A stretch of 45,790 nucleotides of DNA from Candolleomyces eurysporus (GCA_027579435.1 JANBPK010001521.1:1-45790), one strand, 5' to 3'; numbered from the stretch's first letter, positions 32,495 through 43,251 are shown. Numbers and translations: made by a program. The notes: generated by a model from the letters alone, not told the origin.

Positions 32495-32690
32495 CACACA
32501 CAATAAACGTTCGAGTATCACAGAGTTTCCCAAAGGCCTTGGGAGTCTCGAGGACTCGGAGAACCGAAGTCAGTGTTCAATTGAATGGATCAACGGTGAA
32601 GACAGTTGGATCTGAGCGGAGCGGACCGAACGGCCAAGAGCCGATGTCGTTAGGTCCCTATCAATTTAATTCGGAAGGTACCTGCAATGG
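32495..32690 (+). repeat. Dispersed spacer repeat, third copy
   Basis: AAACGTTCGAGTATCACAGA, GGGAGTCTCGAGGACTC and CCGAACGGCCAAGAGCC parallel the copies at 25925-26110 and 25098-25290. Confidence 0.45.
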
Positions 32691-33234
32691 ATCTGGCTGA
32701 TGTACTGGAGGCCGGTGGAAGGTGAGAGACATTCTGATTTGTCTCAGGCTGTGTCGTACAGAGGCAGTCTGGGCAAATTTTTCATGCAGTTGAAAAGCAT
32801 ATTGCTCAGCTATCGCAGCTCCAATTGCTCAGGCTAACGTGATGATCGGTGTGGGGAGCCCTTTGGAGCTTGAGAATTGCTAATTGAAACCGCCATGAAG
32901 GGCCAAGTAGTACGGAGGTGCCCCTGCAATGTCATAATAAACGGCATTTGATATTCATTTGGGCGCTGTTATTATTATGAAGTGGGGCTCCAGACGCAGG
33001 CTGAAGGTCATACTTGCTGCTATCAACCATATGTTCTGGGCTGAAAGGGGGCTCAGAAGGCTCGGGACTGATAGGTCTTCCCGTAGCCATCGCGCCGACA
33101 GGAAGGAGTGACAAGAATAAATCTGGTCAATGGCAAGTACCGTCGGTGATATCTATGAACCTTTGGCTTGGTGCTCAAGACCGTTGGCATATCCTGTCTG
33201 CTGTGACGCTTTCCGGTAATATGTAAGTGTGAGT
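32691..33234. other. Spacer upstream of SSP3
   Basis: 32850-33110 is another copy of the module spacer (ACCATATGTTCTGGGCTGAA, AAGGCTCGGGACTGATAGG). No gene seen. Confidence 0.45.
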
Positions 33235-33300
33235 TTATTGAAAGTCCTATTCAAATCCATGCCCTAATTAAAGAGTTCGAGGTCGCTCGACGCCACTTCG
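33235..33300 (+). promoter_or_regulatory. Conserved SSP far-upstream block (SSP3)
   Basis: TTGAAAGTCCTATTCAAATC and GTCGCTCGACGCCACTTCG, about 475 bases before the SSP3 ATG. Confidence 0.5.
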
Positions 33301-33653
33301 AACGCCCGAGGCCCGAGGCCCGTGCCATCCGCAGCATAACTCACGGCTCTCTGCAGCTTCACTGCGCTAGGGCATATTCAGCCGAATATTCGTAAATTTA
33401 GTAACGTGCTTCACCGCTCACCATGGATCAAATGTAGAGAGAATCATATTGTCAAACATTGTGCCATATGTGACGAAGACAAAGATGAATCCCATCACAG
33501 TAAACGGCACAAGATCCCAATTAGGAACGGTCGGGTATTGGTCGGGTATGTCTGGGCCAAGTCTCCTGCGATATCCCGGCATGAAGCTTATGCTTTGCCA
33601 AAGATCCAAGATCTGGCAGTGCTACAAGTCAGATGGAAGTAGAGGTGTAGGGA

Positions 33654-33660
33654 TATAAAA
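33654..33660 (+). promoter_or_regulatory. TATA box of SSP3
   Basis: TATAAAA, about 115 bases before the ATG. Confidence 0.6.
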
Positions 33661-33774
33661 GCGACACTCAAACGAAATCAAAACACAAGACATAGTTCTC
33701 ATCCAGTCGTTCTACAGTCTTACATCCTTCACATCACACACTTCTCTACTCAACCCTCTACAACACCAGAAGAA

Positions 33775-34387
33775 ATGAAGCTCTTCTCCGCAGTCACTGT
33801 GTCCGCTGCACTCGTTGGACTCGCTTCTGCGTTGGACTTGCGTCTCTACACTGCGATCAACTGTGATGCGAGCTTTGGTTGGCGCCAGTGTGGAAACCTC
33901 CCTGCTGGAGTTTGCTGCTCTGCGCCGGATGTTCCTGCTGCCGCTATGTCATTGTCAAGCCTCGCCGGAGTAGCGTAAGTCCTAGTATTTTTGGCTTACG
34001 GACTGGCTAATTCGTTGTCGATGTGATGCAGCGACTTCTCCGGCTGGGGAAACCAAGGCTGCCAGGCGCCTCTTGCGCTCCGAAGCTCTTCTGGTGGATG
34101 CGTCTCCGGAGGCTTTGCTTGTACGTCCGCCCGAACCTTGCTGATAATTCATTTCATTTATCACCGCGAGACCAGTTTTCTCTGGAAATTGGCGCAGCAA
34201 CTCGCGCATCGCTAGTGCGGCTTCCAGCGCCACCACGGACTGCGTTGACCCTGACACCTTTGGCTTCGTTGACGAAAGCGGCAAGGAACACATCGGCAAG
34301 ATTACGGCGGGCAACAAGAAGGCCGTTGACGCTGCACTCAAGAAAGGTGATATCGCTGCTCTCAAGGCCGAGGCTGCAGCTGCTTAA
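33775..34387 (+). CDS. SSP3, small secreted cysteine-containing protein
   Basis: Three exons: 33775-33974, 34032-34120, 34176-34387; 166 aa, in phase. It has a signal peptide of about 19 residues (hydrophobic VTVSAALVGLASA, then LDLRLY). The seven-Cys pattern, NLPAGVCC, DFSGWGNQGCQAP and SGNW motifs match SSP1 and SSP2. The C-terminus contains FGFVDESGKEHIGKIT and Lys/Ala repeats. It is the closest relative of the two SSP pseudogenes. The 5' leader is pyrimidine/A-rich with a TATA box. SDR-B follows 0.86 kb downstream on the same strand. No function is recognised; secretion is inferred from the signal peptide. Confidence 0.82.
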
Positions 34388-34810
34388 AGCGTCGCGAATT
34401 GGATCAAATGTATAAATTCGAGGCCCTCAAAGTGGGCTGGTAGCAATTCTTGTCTTGTCGCGTTTAACATTGTAAATCGTAAATACTGTCGTATGGACTA
34501 TGTGATTGTGCTTTTACTACGCCTTTCAAATCGGGTAGTCAATCAGTGGGCTGCGACCGCAGATGAGGTCTCTATAATTGAGTCCAAGACCAGTAATAGC
34601 ATCAGAGATATTGGTGGGTGTCCAAATGTAATGAGCTGGACAGTTGCATAAACAGATTCTGAGTCCGGCCGTGCATATGCCTAGATTACTATTGTACGTG
34701 AAATCTCTCCTTCCAGCTACTAGCCGGCGTGACGGTAGTACTGGCGGTAAATGTAAGTCCAACCGGTAGATCTCGTGCAACTTTGATAATTTGATTAAGG
34801 GAAATCCTTC
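34388..34810 (+). repeat. Module 3' segment, copy 1
   Basis: Matches 44640-45005 closely and in the same order: GTCTTGTCGCGTTTAACATT, GACCGCAGATGAGGTCTCTA, GAAATCTCTCCTTCCAGCTA and GTCCAACCGGTAGATCTCGT. It includes the SSP3 3' UTR. No ORF of note. Confidence 0.8.
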
Positions 34811-35243
34811 AATCATCAAATACCATTCAAACCAGAGAGAACCTTCCTCTGCTAGACCCTCCCGACGCTGCTATATTTTGATTTCTCATCGGTCCGCTAC
34901 TATATGTGCGTCCGGTAGCGTTCTACATTTTTCATAACTACAAGAGGAGGTTGTTGGTTGCACGTTCGGCAACGGTCGACAGCTTACCGGCTATCTGCGT
35001 CATTTATACGTCATTCATCCCACGAGGCCGTCCTCTCTCTCTAAGCTTCATCCTTCTTACAAACATCGTCGTCCTTCTTACAAACACGCTCCGAGCCTCT
35101 CATCGTGCTTTTAAGTCGCTTTATAATGGGCTATATAGCTTCAGACCCTGCCTCCGTGGCCTCACAACCTCAAGCATCTCCCCTGCTACGCTCTCAACCC
35201 TCCAATCGATCAGCGTAAACTTCGGAGACTGGTTAATCGACAG
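34811..35243. other. SDR-B upstream region
   Basis: Promoter and leader of SDR-B, with pyrimidine-rich stretches near 35030-35110. The frame is open upstream to an ATG at 34906, which would add 112 residues, but SDR-A has no such extension. Confidence 0.5.
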
Positions 35244-36685
35244 AATGCCCACAGTTCATCCAGGCGACACCGTCCTCGTAACAGGTGCCAACGGGTACAT
35301 ACCTATCTGGGTCGTCCGAAAGCTCCTCGAAAAGGGGTATAACGTCCGCGGGACAGTGCGGAAAGCCGAGAAGGGCGAGTACCTCAACAAGTATTTCGAT
35401 CGATATGTGAAGCAAGGGAGATTGGAGCTGGTTGTTGTGGAGGATATCACGAAGGTGATTAAAATTTTTTGAGCTGGCTGGCGAGGGTGGTAGCTGATGA
35501 GGGACGTGTGTCGTAGGAAGGAGCGTTCGACGAAGCTGTGAAAGGTGTCGACGCGATTGAGCATATGGCTTCGCCGTTCCATGAGAACGTCGATGATCCT
35601 GAAGGTCCGTTCACACCCATCCCTCTCTCTCCTTTCATTCACGCATTCACCTCTCGAAACCCAGAGTTGATCAGACCCGCCGTGGAGGGTACACTCGGCA
35701 TTCTCAAAAGTGCCCTGAAGAACAAGTGCGTTTTTTTTCCCTCCTTGTTTCGTAATCATATTTAACCTATATTCCCCCTTCAATAGCCCCGCCATCAAAC
35801 GCATCGTCATAACCTCAAGTTGCGCGGCCGTCATTACCGTCACCCCCGAAGTCCGCACCTTCAGCGAAGCAGACTGGAATGAACTATCCATCAATGAAAC
35901 TCGAGAACAAGGGAGGCAAGCACCCCCAATGACGAAGTACAGAGCTTCAAAGACCCTGGCGGAGAAAGCTGTCTGGAAGTTTTACGAAGAGAATGTGAAG
36001 AAAGAGGGGACGGCTAGTTGGGATGTTGTAGCGTTGAATCCGCCTTATGTTTTCGGTGTACGTTGCTTTCTATTGACTACCACACCCTGCCTTCCGCTCA
36101 CCATTTTCATTTCCTTAATTGTGATGGTGGGTGTCGCTCAATAGCCCGGGATCCAAGAAATTTCCTCCGCATCCACACTCAACACCTCCCTCAAAGCCTG
36201 GTACGACCTTGTCTACTCCCAGTCCACTAGCTCCACCAAACCGAAGGACGCTTTCGAAGTGTCGTATTCGTGGGCTGATGTCAGGGATTTGGCAGATGCG
36301 CATGTGCTCGCGTTGGAGAAGGAAGAAGCAGGTGGGGAAAGGATCATCGTTACCGAGGGGGTGTATATTTGGCAAGAATGGCGTACGTATCTTTTTACCC
36401 TCTCTGTTGCTTCCTCTCTCCCTTACTTTGACTATTGAGTTGACTGACCGTTAACTTTTTTCTTAAATAGTTGACATTGCCAACGCACTTCCCCCCTCCC
36501 TGATCGAAAAGACCAGCAACCCACTCCCCAAGGGCTTCCCCGAGATTACGGCTCAGTCTCAGAACCTCACTTATAAAGTGAGGTACGATACTGCTAAGGA
36601 GCAGAGGATCCTGGGGGTGAAATATAGAACGAAGGAGGAGACAACTAGGGATACAGTGGAGGACTTCGTGAGGAGGGGCTGGTGA
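35244..36685 (+). CDS. NAD(P)-dependent reductase SDR-B (extended SDR)
   Basis: Six exons: 35244-35453, 35517-35604, 35665-35725, 35787-36057, 36145-36382, 36471-36685; 360 aa, all GT-AG and in phase. Exons 1, 3, 4, 5 and 6 are the same length as in SDR-A and exon 2 is two codons shorter. Motifs: [10 protein letters not shown] (about residues 10-19), VITSSCAAV (in-strand serine), YRASK (YxxxK), NPPYVFG. The same carbonyl reductase role is inferred as for SDR-A; substrate unknown. Start chosen at 35244 because SDR-A begins at the homologous Met and the Rossmann strand needs no more upstream residues. It follows SSP3 in the same direction. The two SDR copies are in opposite orientation 29 kb apart. 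Confidence 0.9.
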
Positions 36686-37804
36686 AATGTAGGGAGCTCT
36701 ACTAGAAGGGTCGGGAGCATAGATAGTGTTAAAAGAGAGTAATGATGAGTCCGTCCCACCGAGCGCCTCATGGAGATCCCTACTGTCTTGCAGCGGCCAG
36801 GTCTTTCCATCTCATTAGATATACAGCTATAGGAGCAGTCACGGTCTCCATTGAGATGTCTGAGCACAATATGGGCTTCGTTATTGAAGCGTGATTGGGA
36901 TTATGTCCAGAAAAACTGCAGAAATCGAGAATTTCGTCCGCTCTCTGGATCTCGGATGAAATGACGTTATTTAGACCTACCCTCTTATCGTTCCCATGCG
37001 CTTTTCAGTCGCGGGTCCGAAAGGTTGCCAAGATGTCTTCGGAAACTTCTCTCCCCGGTTTTTAGGGCTTACCGAAGGCTCGATTATATTATCACTTCTC
37101 GAGGATTGCCCCCCTATCCTGGAGATTCGATCGCACATTTCTTCAGATACAAGTGCACGACCATCGACCCCGCATTTTCATATTGCTGAATGGGTCCCAG
37201 TCTCAACAATAACGGGTTTAGACAACAATTGAGGGAGTCCATGAATTTTAAACTCTAAATGATCGAAGAGCATCCCTGGGACTTTCTTTCATCTGATTTA
37301 CCTTTTGGCCTCATGAAAAGCCTCTGCTTTACAAAGCAGCAGCCCCCAACTCCGGAGAGCAAACACCTGCTTGTTAGGATGCTGCCCATCGTGATATTGC
37401 GTGTCATTCTCTCGCTGGGCCGTTTTCACCGCTCCCAGATACGCCAGAGCATACCGAATGCCAAGGGAGTGACGAACTCTCCTAGGGCATGACTTTCGGG
37501 TTCCTTGAAGCGCAATTTGGTCGAGGATTCTCTACAAATGGAAGGGACTCATTCACTTCCCGGCAGGATGTCGTCTGACTCTGTCCAGCTTCTTTGCGCA
37601 ACTAGTACACTGCCGTCGGAAGTCTCAAATTTCAATTTCGAGGATTCTACTGGCGTTTCATCGGGGAGTCGTGGAATTCACGTATAATGCCAGAGATGAC
37701 GGTAAAAGCAGTGGTGGTATTGTATGCTGAAATACATCAAGTAAAATGAACTACAATCATTCTACAGAACGAATGACCAGTGAACATGACAGGACGTTGA
37801 ACCA
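36686..37804. other. Intergenic between SDR-B and FunK1-E, no gene seen
   Basis: Two genes converge here, so both 3' UTRs should lie in this 1.1 kb. Short ORFs around 36996-37490 have no motifs, signal peptide or matching splice structure. Confidence 0.45.
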
Positions 37805-40411
37805 TCAGAGCTTCGACCGGAGAGGTGATGGACCGTGAAAATGCCGGGCTCCTCTTTGAGGTGTGACGAGTTTAGAAGACTTTCGTGGGGGAAGAACTTC
37901 GTATCTTCTCTCTGGAGAGTTAGCCTCAGATCCCCGACCACGCTTGGCCTGCGGTAACTCATGCATATAGTATTCGTCTTCTAGTTCCCTCTTCAAACCA
38001 TTTCGATCAGGATCATAGTTTGCGGCAGAGGTTGAGAATCCTTTGGCGCTCCCGCCCTGGACTGTCTCGAATGCTGATGCGCCTTCGTCTTCCAAGCTGT
38101 CGATTGCGTTGTTGAAAAGGTGTAGAACGGTCTCATAGTGCTTCACAATGTCAGTCATCAAGTACTTGATCTCTGTCTCATTGTTAGCCGAGTCGTCGTT
38201 GATGATGTCCATCTTCTTCTCGGCGTGTGGAAGGAGAAACTTCCGAAAACCTTGGAACACGTTGATACATTGCTGAGGCCAGCGTTCTTCAATCTCCTTG
38301 GATTTGAGCAGTTTCCTCCGCAAGAAGGTGTACTTAGATTCTACAGTTTTGGAGGCGGCACATTGCTCCCAATCAATAAACAGCTCCGGAATGTCGTAGG
38401 ATGCACCACTGGAGTCGTATACGTGGATGATGTAGCTGTAGACATAGAAAAAAGACTCTAGATCGTCCAGGTGATCGTGCGCAATCGTGGTGAACGGATT
38501 CTTAATGCTATCTTTGCAGCATAGAAGAACAGCAATTGAGAGATACCGACGAGAGCCCTGTTGTAGTACAGTGAGTAACACGGAGATGGTCTTGAGAACG
38601 TGAACGTACCGTTCTCCGTTCCGAACTTAGCTTATTCATATCCCGTCCGATTTTAATTGCCATGTAAAGGTCGATCAGGAATCCACGATAGCCTGGGTCA
38701 GGGTTTGAGCCGTCTGCCTTCTTTCCCAGCAAGATGTTGTCGATAGTAACGTCTCGATGTAGCCTCTTTTTCAAGTATAAGTTCATGTGACCTGAGATCG
38801 AGATGATGTGAGGAGTGCTGTTGACGAAGTATAGAGGGGAACTCACCATTGATTGCGTCACGAAGAGCACACAAAAGGTCCTTTGGTGATTTGAAGCTCT
38901 CAATGGAATCACCGTAGCTATTTATGACAATCCGAGCCGCAACACGGTTGTGGAACTCTTTATGAGCAGTGCTATCAGATGGGCGAAAATCCTCTGTTTT
39001 CCCTCTATTCCGCTCAAAAGATAGCATCTGAGCAACACCAGGCAACCCTCGAGTCTTTTTAAGGTGCTTGTACTCAGACACCCTGTCTTCGGCTTTCCAG
39101 CAGTCTTTGATCAAGAGCTGGTCCCCAGTTATGGGGTCAGAGACACTCCACCACTGAGTACCACGACCGCTAATATCAAAGAATGTGATAATAGGATCGA
39201 CCTTGGAAAGGTTGTAGATAATGGTGGTGTCGTCTTCCCTTCGGGTTTTCAGGGTGCCATCGATCTTTCTCCCGCCTTCAATTCTCCATTGGATGCTCAT
39301 GTCGAAGCCAAGCACGGATTCGTCCAGAGAGTTGAGTCCAACAACAAGCCGGATGAACGTGTATGGATCTTGGTGTATGTTGATGTAAGGGGTATACAAA
39401 CCTCCGCTACGATCAAAGTGGAAAAGGCGGAGGTTAGTCTCGGTAAGGATGAGAACCCGGACATATCTCCGGTTTGGCTGGTGAATGAATATTTGCCTGT
39501 TGTACTGGTGGTTAATACTTGGCAGGAAGAGAGAGATTAACGACATACCTCACGTAAACGGCAACCTGGAGTCCCTGCGCCGTCGCGGAAACGTTTGACT
39601 TCTCTACCTTCATCTCCTCGAACGATGACATATTTGAGAATCCTACCTTTGGAGCTGTCCCTTCTCGGTTCGCCTCAGGCACTTGGAAGGAAGATCCTTG
39701 GCCCCTTATGGATACGTCGGGACGAGAAACAAGGGTCGTCTTAACTTCTTCATGATGGGGAATGTTGGTGTCATGAGTATCTATTGCCTCACGCAGCAGC
39801 TCGCCTTCCTCGCTTTCGGTGAGGACAAACTTCCGGAGTATCGCATTGGAAATATCGACAAATGGTTTGTAGAGGTCGCCTTCCTCCAAGTCGCTGGTGC
39901 TTTCAGGAATGGTACTCCAGCGCCGAGTTCTGGCGTTGTATAGTCCACTCTCTGCAAAGAATTCGTCGATACTCGCGTTACTCACTAAGTGAGTATATAA
40001 AGATTTCGCCCAGGCTCCCTCGTCCTTCAGACCAATGAACGTGCCCAGTTCAAGCTTGACTAGTTTCTTGTGCTCATCACGCTTGGGGTTGGGCTTCAAA
40101 GCCTCACTGATCTTGTCACTGTAAGGTGTCGACTGTCGCTGCTTTCTTCCAAAGCTTGAGCCTGCTGACTGAAGGGAGCTCCGCGTGTTGGGGCTGAAGA
40201 GAGGGGGCTGCCCAAGGGTACGCTTCAGCCTAGCTTCCTCCCTGGGAAGAGAAGGGGTGAAAATGGGAAGATTGAGGTGGCTAAGCTTTGGTGGAGGGTT
40301 GAATGGATTGCAGGATTCGTCGGGCTGGTATGTGTTAGGAACGTAGGCAGGTGCCGGCACCTGTGTCCTATCAGAATCGGCTGTAGAACTGTGCTGGATA
40401 GTTGGAGGCAT
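37805..40411 (-). CDS. FunK1-E, type II FunK1, catalytic residues present
   Basis: Four exons: 39549-40411, 38847-39496, 38610-38791, 37805-38557; 815 aa, all in phase. The Pro-rich N-terminal extension (MPPTIQHSS...) and NPKRDEHKK motif are typical of type II. ATP-binding lysine in LLIKDCWK (about K418). Catalytic loop HRDVTIDN (D about 518, N about 523) and LIDLYMA are intact, so unlike FunK1-B this type II copy could be active; Tyr replaces the usual third residue of the DxD motif. The C-terminus carries LKRELEDEY...QAKRGRG, the bipartite basic motif, plus extra basic clusters. It is divergent to FunK1-F across 616 bases. Substrate unknown. Confidence 0.88.
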
Positions 40412-40541
40412 TGCTCAGGCGGCGCCGACTTGCGGAGTGAGAGCTGGAAGCAAAAGTTAAGATGCGACGAGTCGGTTTAAATAAATGGCTCGTGAAACTC
40501 CGGTAGGTTTTGATCATGGCACGCGCAAAAGAACAATCCCT

Positions 40542-40573
40542 GAACCACTGTATGCCCGATATGGGTGAGAATG
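40542..40573. promoter_or_regulatory. Conserved type II-side block (E/F pair)
   Basis: GAACCACTGTATGCCCGATA then TGGGTGAGAAT; related to 14455-14486 and 22034-22063. Confidence 0.5.
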
Positions 40574-40821
40574 GCACCTTCGCAGACTGAGACCTACGAT
40601 TCCCTGGTCGCTAGTGCGGAATTTAATTCTCGGGAGGATGGAGCATTGAAGAAAGCTTCATTATGTGAGTACCTAGTAGATGGAAGCATGACTGATTGCT
40701 CCTCTTTCCCTTCAAATTGATTCCCTAGACTATGGCGTTTGCGGCCGAATTTGGTACACTGCTGGCGGAGTGTGAATGTTCGGCGAGTACATGCCATTCA
40801 GCCCTAAATTGGGAAGCTCTC

Positions 40822-40861
40822 GGAGGATGCCGATGGAGTGTGAAACAACACGGTCACATTG
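40822..40861 (+). promoter_or_regulatory. Conserved type I-side block (FunK1-F)
   Basis: GGAGGATGCCGATGGAGTG then TGAAACAACACGGTCACATT; same block as for FunK1-A, C and D. Confidence 0.55.
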
Positions 40862-41027
40862 TGTCTTCGCGTCCTGTTTCTCCCCCACCATCACCACGCT
40901 ACGACGTTCATCTTCACGGTCACTGTCGCCTTAAACCATCCCATTTTCTGAAAGCCCGCTGAGCCTCGTAAGTTTACGCCTTTCTTTTGTTTAGCATCTA
41001 CCTCATTCGCTGCGTTGCGTCCAGTCC

Positions 41028-43251
41028 ATGCGTACCCGATCCTCTAGCAAGCGACAAAAAGCCACATCGTCCAACGGTGACCTTGACGAGCAGAAAGAAT
41101 TGGTATTTCCAGAGCTCGGGGAAGTAATTGAACTGGAAGACGATTCATTTGCTCGCTCTCTATACCACGATCTAGCCAGTGATTCTGCCATCGACACTTT
41201 CTTGAAGAAATCTCGCTTTTTCTGCCTCGCAGAGCGGCGATGGATGCTTCCGCGAAGCTACACGAAACTAATTGATACCAATTTTTACACCCCGTTTTGC
41301 AACGTCATCTCCTCAATTGTGAAGCATTTTTGGAGAGATGCGTCGGTCCACAAGGCACGGCAAGTTGTGGACACTCATAACACCGATCTTTGCCACAGCA
41401 AGGACGATCCCCCATCCCACAAATCTCGGCCCAGTCTTGTAGTTAGGGCTGAGGGCCCATCTTTTCAACATCCCACCGTGACTCTAGGCAGAAAGCCTTC
41501 GAAACTTGGCTTTTCTAATGTCGCAGGCTGCATCGAGATCCAGGTGGATGGCGACGAATTACCCGTTTCTGAGCAACTAGTCCGGGTCGCAATCTATGCT
41601 AGGTAGGTTCAATCGTCGTTGGCGCTTTCCAAACACTGAAATTTTTTTTTTTCATTAGACAACTCTTCATTCACCAACCAAATCGAAGATTTGTTCGCGT
41701 TATCTTTTTAACTGGGCAACAGCTTCGTTTGTTCCACTTCGATCGCAGCGGTGCCCAGTATACTCCCTCGATAAATATCAATCAAGATCCTAACATGTTT
41801 GTACGGCTAGTGCTCGGCCTCAGCTCTCCAAACGAGTCCGATATTGGTCTCGATCCAAGCATTCAGTGGAGAATCGAAAACGGTCGAAAGGTTGGGGGTG
41901 CATTGATCACTCGTGGAACCGACAACGCCGAAATCGTATACCCTCTTCTCAACGTCGATCCCTTCTTCCATCGGAACAATATCCGTGGCCGGTGTACAAC
42001 ATGCTGGCGGGTTTCAGACCCCATTAGCGGTGAAGAGCTCCTTGTCAAGGACTCGTGGAGGGTTGGTCATAGTATTCCCGAGCATGCTCACCTGCAAGAA
42101 GCTCTCGGCATCCCAGGTGTCGTTCAGATGGTCTCCCACGAGCCGGATCGCGGCCAGACGAGGGAGCTCCGTGGCTTCGGAAATGTCTTTCCCAGCGACT
42201 TCGAGAATCGTACGGAGACCCGTCTCGTTATGAAGTGCTACGGTGACCCGATCGTTGAATTTACCTCCGCCAAGCAACTTCTCTGCGCCCTTCGTGATGC
42301 TATCGCAGGTAAGTTATTTCTAGATCTCCTTTCCCTGTCTGCAACTCTCATCATCACCATCGGTTCACCAGGCCATAAGAGGCTCTTCAAGAAGGGCACA
42401 TTGCATCGAGACGTCTCTATCCAGAATGTTGTCTTGGGGAAGCCTGAAGCCGAACCGGGCGATTNGGGGGGTTCTCATCGACCTTGACATGGCAACGCGT
42501 CGAGGCGAGGATGGCTTCCATCCTCCTACAGATTGGCGGATCGTAAGTATCCCACTTCCTCGATCCTCCTATATCATCCTCATCCATCTGACAGGGCATA
42601 CCTTTATATCAGTCGATAATGGTCCTCTCTAGCAAGTCCCTCTCCCAACCACTCCCCCACGATCACTTGGACGACCTCGAGTCGTTTCTTTATATCTTTA
42701 CTCATATCCTTTACTCATACGACGGCAATGGTGCTTTACACGAAGTCGATGATCTCCTGACGCGGTGGGATGACTGTTCGGGCACCTTGGCTGCGGATCT
42801 CAAAGAGTGCTTCCTTGCCAGACAGTTTCTACCAAAAAACATCTCTATGCGCTGGCCCGCTGCTTCTCTAGATGTATTCCGCGGCTTCAAAAGCTTTATT
42901 CTGCCTATGGTCGATCAGAAGGTCGCTATAATGTTGGCACAGCCCGAAGACGGACCCGAAATTCTGAAAGCGTTGATGTTGAATGCCGAGCATCACTACG
43001 ATGAAGTCATCCAACTGTTCGACACCGGAATCGCAGCTTTGGAAATGGGTGATAATGACGAAGCCTCATCCATTCTCCAGATGTGTCCGACTTCTCCCCA
43101 GCCATCTTTACAGCCTCCTGCGGAGCGAACCGCCTTGAAAAGGCGGTCTGACGAATATCCGGACTCCCAACCCCTGGCCAAGCGCTTGAACTCGAATGGA
43201 CCCTCGAGCTGTTCGAGCTCTGATACCGACTCGAGTTGTTCGGACTCTTAG
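41028..43251 (+). CDS. FunK1-F, type I FunK1
   Basis: Four exons: 41028-41602, 41659-42308, 42372-42542, 42595-43251; about 683 aa. Exons 1 and 2 are the standard 575 and 650 nt. Exon 3 is 171 nt where every other type I copy has 170; the extra base coincides with an n at 42465 before a G-run, so the apparent frameshift is most likely a base-calling error. Catalytic residues are complete: LLVKDSWR lysine (about K322), HRDVSIQN (D about 422), LIDLDMA restored after the ambiguous base. The C-terminus has LKRRSDEYPDSQPLAKR, then a Ser/Asp-rich tail unique to this copy that could be a casein-kinase-type acidic phosphosite region. It is divergent to FunK1-E. Confidence 0.83.

Larger units (their letters stand above)
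40412..41027. promoter_or_regulatory. Shared divergent promoter FunK1-E / FunK1-F
   Basis: 616 bases between opposite start codons with the type II-side block at 40542-40573 and the type I-side block at 40822-40861, same order and orientation as in the B/C and psi/D pairs. Confidence 0.65.

Noticed and set aside
34906..35243. 112-residue N-terminal extension of SDR-B
   Set aside because: The frame is open but SDR-A starts at the homologous later Met and the extension has no targeting pattern I would trust.
39064..39540. 158-aa plus-strand ORF
   Set aside because: Antisense to exon 2 of FunK1-E; that exon is conserved at 650 nt in six genes, the antisense frame is not.
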